The position numbers and the translations under genes were made by a program. This document shows, in pieces, positions 5,251 to 8,952 of a DNA stretch of 8,952 nt. The DNA lies in NCBI GenBank assembly GCA_020850025.1, contig JADZFI010000203.1:1-8952 (forward strand), in the 5' to 3' direction. Every line of letters begins with the position of its first letter. Positions within the stretch are counted from its first letter, which is position 1. The notes under the pieces were generated by a model. It saw only the letters and a program-made list of their open reading frames with translations, did no database searches and had not been told where the DNA came from. This stretch comes from Saprospiraceae bacterium. GTDB lineage: Bacteria; Bacteroidota; Bacteroidia; Chitinophagales; Saprospiraceae.

Positions 5251-6612
5251 TCACTTCTTTTTGTCTTTCTTTTCCCGCAGCATATTCCAAACAGTGCGGT
5301 CGGAAAGCATAAATCTATCGGAAATCGTGTCTACAGCTTTGGTTTTGGGTAAATTGTATTGGTCGCACAATTGCTCAAATTCACGTTGGATAGTGTACCG
5401 CTGCAAGTGTGCTTTGGAGATCAGGTCTTGATCAATTAAAAAAGTAATGAATTGATCTTCTGTTTTGGACAATCCATGACGATCGCAATAATCATGATAG
5501 CCTTCCTGAACATAGTCCTGGAATTTGTCGAAAATGAATTTTCTGGATTCCATAGTCATTGGTTTAGTTTTTTGTGTAGGAGCTATTAGCCGTGAGTAGT
5601 TTCCTTTTGATAGATAATGGCATTCAAATCGGTCAGAAATATTCCCATTGGAAAAGAAATCAATACTGTATCCAAATCCAACAGGAACATTCCGACATGG
5701 TTTTTTCATGGGCATATCAGCCGTAAATCGGCGGGGGCTTTTTCCAAAAAGCTGCACCCGAAGCTTTTGCTTGCTTTCTTCTATTCGCTTTTCTATCGCC
5801 TTAGTATTATTATGTTGTAATGCCATTCTGTATCCGGCCATTACATCTATTGCATTTTCATCTTCTATCAGCCATTGCATAATTCGTTTTCTGGTTTCTA
5901 TCGCAATAGCTGAATTGCTCAGATAGCTCAACAGATCACTTATTCCAGGCATTTCTCCCGACTGCCGTTTTGTTGCCTTTGTAATCTCCTTGCCATCCTT
6001 CGACGGTCGCCGTTTGTTGGCGCCCGGACTATTGTCGTCATCCGGATCATGGTCAGGTTGAATGCCCATCAGCTTGCGCAGTTTCTTTTTTGCATTATAG
6101 AGCAAGTTTCTGGACGCACCCTCGCTGCATTGTAGCCGCACGGCAATTTCCTCATGCGAATAACCCTGCAGAAACAGTCCGAACGCTTCACCCTGTTTGG
6201 AAGGCAACAAACGGAGCAGGTGTTGGATATCGAGATCAAATTTTGCCATTGGATTATAGATTGAAGTCGTGTGAACGATAGTATCCTCAATGAACGCTCT
6301 GTCACGTTTTTGCCGCTTAAGCAAATTCTTACAGGCATTTTGAACACAGATATTCAAATACGCCTCCAGGTTCAGAACGCTTTCGTACCTCTCGATTTCC
6401 CAGGAGTTTAATGCCCTGAAAAATACCTCTGCCACAATGTCTTCCGCATCCTCCGTTGCGCGCAGAATACTGTAGGCCAGACCCAAATAGAACTCGGACC
6501 TGTTTTCAAAGACGAGTTGAAGCTGCTTCTTACGGCGCTCGTCAGCCTGAGCTGGCGATAGCTGAGAAGTCAAACCCTTGCTAGCTTGCGGAGTGTTGTG
6601 TGCAGAATTCAT
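5251..6612 (-). CDS. ECF-type sigma-70 factor with anti-sigma-like and HTH-like C-terminal extension
   Basis: From the ATG at 6612 the product has 453 residues, more than twice a normal ECF sigma factor. An open frame reaches a GTG at 6690, but those 26 residues lie over the upstream palindrome, so 6612 is preferred. Sigma region 2 spans about 35-103 (YSILRATEDAEDIVAEVFFR, then AYLNICVQNACKNLLKRQKR). Sigma region 4 spans about 128-182 (LLPSKQGEAFGLFLQGYSHE, then the HTH with RLQCSEGASRNLLYNAKKKL). A charged linker (184-220) leads to about 222-289 (LLSYLSNSAIAIETRKRIMQ followed by an acidic helix), resembling the N-terminal helical part of anti-sigma factors. Residues 352-453 form a separate domain ending in a second HTH-like segment (TKAVDTISDRFMLSDRTVWN) and a Lys-rich tail. 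It should direct RNA polymerase to a small regulon. The two downstream genes may share its transcript. Confidence 0.85.
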   Translation of the reverse strand: MNSAHNTPQASKGLTSQLSPAQADERRKKQLQLVFENRSEFYLGLAYSILRATEDAEDIVAEVFFRALNSWEIERYESVLNLEAYLNICVQNACKNLLKRQKRDRAFIEDTIVHTTSIYNPMAKFDLDIQHLLRLLPSKQGEAFGLFLQGYSHEEIAVRLQCSEGASRNLLYNAKKKLRKLMGIQPDHDPDDDNSPGANKRRPSKDGKEITKATKRQSGEMPGISDLLSYLSNSAIAIETRKRIMQWLIEDENAIDVMAGYRMALQHNNTKAIEKRIEESKQKLRVQLFGKSPRRFTADMPMKKPCRNVPVGFGYSIDFFSNGNISDRFECHYLSKGNYSRLIAPTQKTKPMTMESRKFIFDKFQDYVQEGYHDYCDRHGLSKTEDQFITFLIDQDLISKAHLQRYTIQREFEQLCDQYNLPKTKAVDTISDRFMLSDRTVWNMLREKKDKKK

Positions 6613-6663
6613 AGGTGCGATTTTTGAAAGTTTGGCTGAGGAACTTTTCCCCTCCTGCCGGCA

Positions 6664-6689
6664 TGACAACTGGACAGGTCCACTTGTCA
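6664..6689. promoter_or_regulatory. 26-bp imperfect palindrome, candidate operator of the sigma gene
   Basis: The outer arms TGACAA (6664-6669) and TTGTCA (6684-6689) and the inner arms TGGAC (6671-6675) and GTCCA (6678-6682) are symmetric about 6676/6677. Only the two centre bases and positions 6670/6683 break symmetry, so 22 of 26 bases pair. It sits 51 bp upstream of the ATG at 6612. Length, symmetry and position suit a dimeric DNA-binding regulator. Confidence 0.5.
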
Positions 6690-6951
6690 CATCAGTTTCA
6701 AATTTTTTTTCGCTGCGGTCATTTGGGGTGCATTTTCAACACTGCAAGTATGCCCTCCTTTTGAGGGAAGGGCGAAAAACAATTTTCCATCATTTCCCTT
6801 CAAAAAAATCAAATAATAACCATGCAATATCTTTCAGCAAAGCAGCTACGCCAGGAAATAAATCGACTTTTTTTGATTATAATTGCCATTTAAAACCTGT
6901 TTTTTCGGTATTTTTGACCGTAAATTTTCCTGCAAAAATTTTCAGTAATTT

Positions 6952-6959
6952 TACTTTCG
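6952..6959 (+). promoter_or_regulatory. Possible -7 promoter element of the 462-residue gene
   Basis: TACTTTCG is one mismatch from the Bacteroidota TAnnTTTG box and lies 24 bp before the ATG at 6984, giving a short leader as expected. No clear TTTG -33 element sits about 20 bp upstream, so support is weak. Confidence 0.25.
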
Positions 6960-6983
6960 TTTCCTCTCCATTTTTGATGTTTT

Positions 6984-8372
6984 ATGAAAAAAAATCTTAA
7001 ATTTTTAACGTTAATGAATGCCTTAAACGAGGAAGAGATAGCTGGATTTGGAAAATATCTGGCAGTACAATACCCCAATGAAGAGAATGCTTTGAAGGTA
7101 TTTCGGTACTACAAGCGCTTTTTTCCCGAGCGGCAACACCCGGGGAAAATGGATCTTTCATATGCCTTTAAGAAGATCTACCAAAAGGAATCCGATGCCG
7201 GTATACGCGACCAAAAAAGGATTTGGAATGCCTTTTCCAAACTCTACCAGTGGCTAAAGGAGTATCTGGTGCTGGAAAAAATGCGGTCTGACCGGTTTGT
7301 GTTGGATATGCTGTGGCTGAATGTTTTGCAGGAAAAAAAGCTGAATACTGAATACGGCAGGGAGGTCATCAAGTGCCATGGAAGCAGCTATTACGCATTT
7401 TACGATGTAGCGGCGTGTTTGAAGGAGATAACCTTTGAGCTGCATTTTAAAGAGCAGCTAACCATGCCTGCCCACAAGCCGGACGATGCCACACTCCATG
7501 CTTGTCTGTGGAAAGTGGAGAAAGCGGCAGAGCTTATTCGTCTGAAAATGGAATGCGAACGGCTCTCCTTGTACAAGGTAATGTCTTATACGCCCGGAAT
7601 GGAGGAAACAAAACCCTTGCTACAAATCTATCAAAAAATCCATGAGCTGATCAGTGAAGACAAAGTAGCCCATTATTTTGATCTGGAAAAACTGGTGCAT
7701 CAATTTACTGCATTAATCCCTCCCGCGGAACTGAATATTATTCTGAGAACTATGCAAAATTTCACGTCCCGAATGACCAGACGGGAAGGAGATTCTGTTT
7801 CCTGGGCATTGCGTTATCACGAACTTAACAAATCGCTTTTGGCAAAAGATGTGGTAGCCTGGCAAAATAACATGACAGCCGCAAATTTTCAAAACATCGT
7901 CAATGTAGCTTGTATAGCCGCAGATTTTGAATGGATACATCAGTTTATGGCCGATTATTCCCCATACCTGCCTCAAAAAATTCGCGATGAAAATCTCTTT
8001 GTGGCACAGGCTGCCGTCGCATTTGAGCAAAAAGACTATAAAAAAGTGATAATGCTGACGCAGAAGCCAGTCTTTAAAGACGAGCGGCACGTCCTTCGAT
8101 TTAAATTATTACATCTGAGAGCGCTGTATGAACTGGATATGGACCTCACAGACCACATTAATTCCTTCAAAACATTTCTTAAACGTCACAGAAACAAAGA
8201 GACCTACAGAAACGAGGCTGCATTATCCTTTATGCATCTGTTCAATATGCTTTTTCAAAGAAGAGCCACTAAGGAAGAGATGCTTAAAACACTTGAGCAA
8301 AACCCTAACATGTACTGCCGACCCTGGATTCAGGAAAAAATAGGGAAGTACAAACAGGTGCTTTATCGGTGA
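6984..8372 (+). CDS. Helical protein of unknown function (Saprospiraceae-type family)
   Basis: A 462-residue soluble protein without signal peptide or membrane segment, rich in Lys, Leu, Phe and Tyr and apparently all-helical. The N-terminus (about 6-50) has the pattern L-x-x-L-(N/S)-x-x-E-...-F-x-K-Y-L followed by KVFRYYKRFFPER. Residues 337-384 (FVAQAAVAFEQKDYKKVIML and onwards to RALYEL) look like a TPR-type helix pair. Residues 296-412, with NFQNIVNVACIAADFEWIHQ and the following TPR-like part, are close in pattern to a family of hypothetical proteins I associate with Saprospiraceae genomes, often present in several copies. No catalytic motif is seen; a protein-binding scaffold is an inference. 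The start is supported by an AT-rich leader and by the family-like N-terminus; there is no Shine-Dalgarno. Confidence 0.8.
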   Translation: MKKNLKFLTLMNALNEEEIAGFGKYLAVQYPNEENALKVFRYYKRFFPERQHPGKMDLSYAFKKIYQKESDAGIRDQKRIWNAFSKLYQWLKEYLVLEKMRSDRFVLDMLWLNVLQEKKLNTEYGREVIKCHGSSYYAFYDVAACLKEITFELHFKEQLTMPAHKPDDATLHACLWKVEKAAELIRLKMECERLSLYKVMSYTPGMEETKPLLQIYQKIHELISEDKVAHYFDLEKLVHQFTALIPPAELNIILRTMQNFTSRMTRREGDSVSWALRYHELNKSLLAKDVVAWQNNMTAANFQNIVNVACIAADFEWIHQFMADYSPYLPQKIRDENLFVAQAAVAFEQKDYKKVIMLTQKPVFKDERHVLRFKLLHLRALYELDMDLTDHINSFKTFLKRHRNKETYRNEAALSFMHLFNMLFQRRATKEEMLKTLEQNPNMYCRPWIQEKIGKYKQVLYR

Positions 8373-8382
8373 ATTCAGGAGT

Positions 8383-8437
8383 GTTGGACAATGGACATAC
8401 ATCCTGACACAATCAAGTCTAATGTCCATGGTCCAAC
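8383..8437. repeat. 16-bp inverted repeat built of TGGACA words, between convergent genes
   Basis: The left arm 8383-8398 (GTTGGACAATGGACAT) pairs with 8422-8437 at 15 of 16 positions around a 23-nt loop. The right arm continues as a 7-8-bp periodic series of TCC-ending words up to about 8453 (ATGTCC, ATGGTCC, AACAGTCC, AAAATCC). It fills the 81-bp gap between two convergent genes and could end transcription from both sides, though no T-run follows either arm. Confidence 0.65.
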
Positions 8438-8453
8438 AGTCCAAAATCCAACG

Positions 8454-8834
8454 TCAAAGGACAATGATATCATCTGAAATGTACTCCAGCGTCCCGCTGC
8501 CGCAAACCGGCGCAAAGTAGAACCTGTGGGCGCCGGAGGAGAGTCCGGTAAACGTATGGCTGGTACCGGAAACGGTGCTTACCGGACTGGTAAAGCCGTC
8601 GGACAGGCGTACATAATAGACTTTGTAGGCTGTTGCGCCGGATACAGCGCCCCAGCTGTAAGAAGCCGAGCCCTGTGCATTGGCAGTGCACTGTACCGAC
8701 TCAATGACGCAGGAAAGAGGTTCGTTAGCGGAGGGTGGAGCAAATCCTGACGACCCGATCAGGAGCAGCAGGGAAAAGAGCAAGGCTTTCCACCTGCGGA
8801 TGGTCTGAAGTTTCACTGGCTTTTTCATTTTCAT
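8454..8834 (-). CDS. Small secreted protein with a fibronectin type III-like domain
   Basis: A 126-residue protein. The N-terminus has several Lys/Arg (to about 16), then a hydrophobic stretch (ALLFSLLLLIGSSGFA), giving a Sec signal peptide with cleavage near residue 32. The remainder is one Fn3-like unit: SYSWGAVSGATAYKVYYVR is the typical B-C strand pattern, and SHTFTGLSSGAHRFYFAPVC covers the F-G strands. Mature cysteines are at 42, 49 and 111; at least one disulfide is plausible outside the cytoplasm. Such single-domain proteins are binding modules without enzymatic motifs. No Por sorting domain is present. The start could be ATG 8834 or the second Met at 8828; both keep the signal. The gene ends next to the TGGACA inverted repeat and has no same-strand partner in view. 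Confidence 0.75.
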   Translation of the reverse strand: MKMKKPVKLQTIRRWKALLFSLLLLIGSSGFAPPSANEPLSCVIESVQCTANAQGSASYSWGAVSGATAYKVYYVRLSDGFTSPVSTVSGTSHTFTGLSSGAHRFYFAPVCGSGTLEYISDDIIVL

Positions 8835-8896
8835 ACAGTTTTTGGTAGTATGAAAATCGAAGCCGGTGAAATGTCACATGGGGAGAAAAAAGTTTT

Positions 8897-8949
8897 CAGC
8901 TTTTACAAGCTGTTCTTTGAAGACAGGTGGAAAGTCGCTCACCGACTTT
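8897..8949. other. Two small hairpins near the right edge
   Basis: CAGCTT (8897-8902) pairs with AAGCTG (8907-8912) around TTAC, and AAAGTCG (8931-8937) pairs with CGACTTT (8943-8949) around CTCAC. On the minus strand the first hairpin is followed, after 5 nt, by six T (8886-8891). They could be the terminator of a minus-strand gene beyond the edge or the leader of the Fn3-like gene. The window ends too soon to decide. Confidence 0.35.
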
Positions 8950-8952
8950 GCC

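Larger units (their letters stand above)
6613..6983. other. 371-bp divergent intergenic region
   Basis: The region lies between the sigma gene (-) and the 462-residue gene (+). The sigma-proximal third is mixed in composition and carries the 26-bp palindrome and an AGGAGGGG run (minus strand) too far from the start to be its ribosome site. The rest is very AT-rich with homopolymer runs of A and T. It should contain both promoters. No small gene or RNA structure is convincing. Confidence 0.6.

Noticed and set aside
6613..6690. Extended GTG start of the sigma gene
   Set aside because: The extra 26 residues are not sigma-like and overlap the 26-bp palindrome; the ATG at 6612 leaves complete sigma regions.
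6753..6774. Hairpin CCCTC/GAGGG in the divergent intergenic region
   Set aside because: Only a 5-bp stem, with no T-run or relation to a gene end.

Overview
The window looks like a chromosomal stretch of a member of the Bacteroidota, most likely from the Saprospiria/Lewinella-type lineage. The reasons are the kinds of genes present (a PorT-like outer-membrane barrel, MORN-variant lipoprotein, sortilin/BNR-type secreted protein tail, Fn3-type small secreted protein), the near absence of Shine-Dalgarno sequences, possible TAnnTTTG-type promoter boxes, and intergenic repeats built from ACACGGAT / ATCTGTG and TGGACA words. The assignment is inferred from style, not from a marker gene. No tRNA, rRNA, CRISPR array, insertion sequence or integrase was seen.

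Layout, left to right. Bases 2-394 (+) are the end of a large protein resembling the C-terminus of VPS10/sortilin-like BNR-repeat proteins. It converges on a MORN-repeat lipoprotein (415-912, -). A strong minus-strand terminator (948-986) closes a vanadium-haloperoxidase/PAP2-type lipoprotein (1039-2430, -) with a complete active site. Next is an outer-membrane beta-barrel protein (2660-3334, -), read from a start 57 bp inside the longest open frame. Bases 3335-3779 are gene-free and filled with repeats: ACACGGAT words, a 62-bp tandem repeat and a perfect 12-bp inverted repeat.

Bases 3780-6612 (-) hold three genes in one direction with short gaps: an ECF sigma factor with a long C-terminal extension (6612-5251), a small nucleoside-phosphorylase-fold protein that seems to lack the catalytic residues (5229-4552), and an NADP(H)-type short-chain dehydrogenase (4502-3780). 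The gaps are 21 and 49 bp, so co-transcription is plausible. A 26-bp imperfect palindrome lies 51 bp upstream of the sigma start and could be its operator. This cluster is the best candidate here for an undescribed regulatory unit: a sigma factor with a built-in anti-sigma-like segment next to a possible nucleoside-sensing pseudoenzyme.

Divergent from it, across a 371-bp AT-rich region, is a 462-aa helical protein (6984-8372, +) of unknown function that resembles a family I associate with Saprospiraceae. It converges on a small secreted Fn3-like protein (8454-8834, -), with a long inverted repeat made of heptamer-like TGGACA words between them. The last 118 bases hold two small hairpins and an open frame running off the end.
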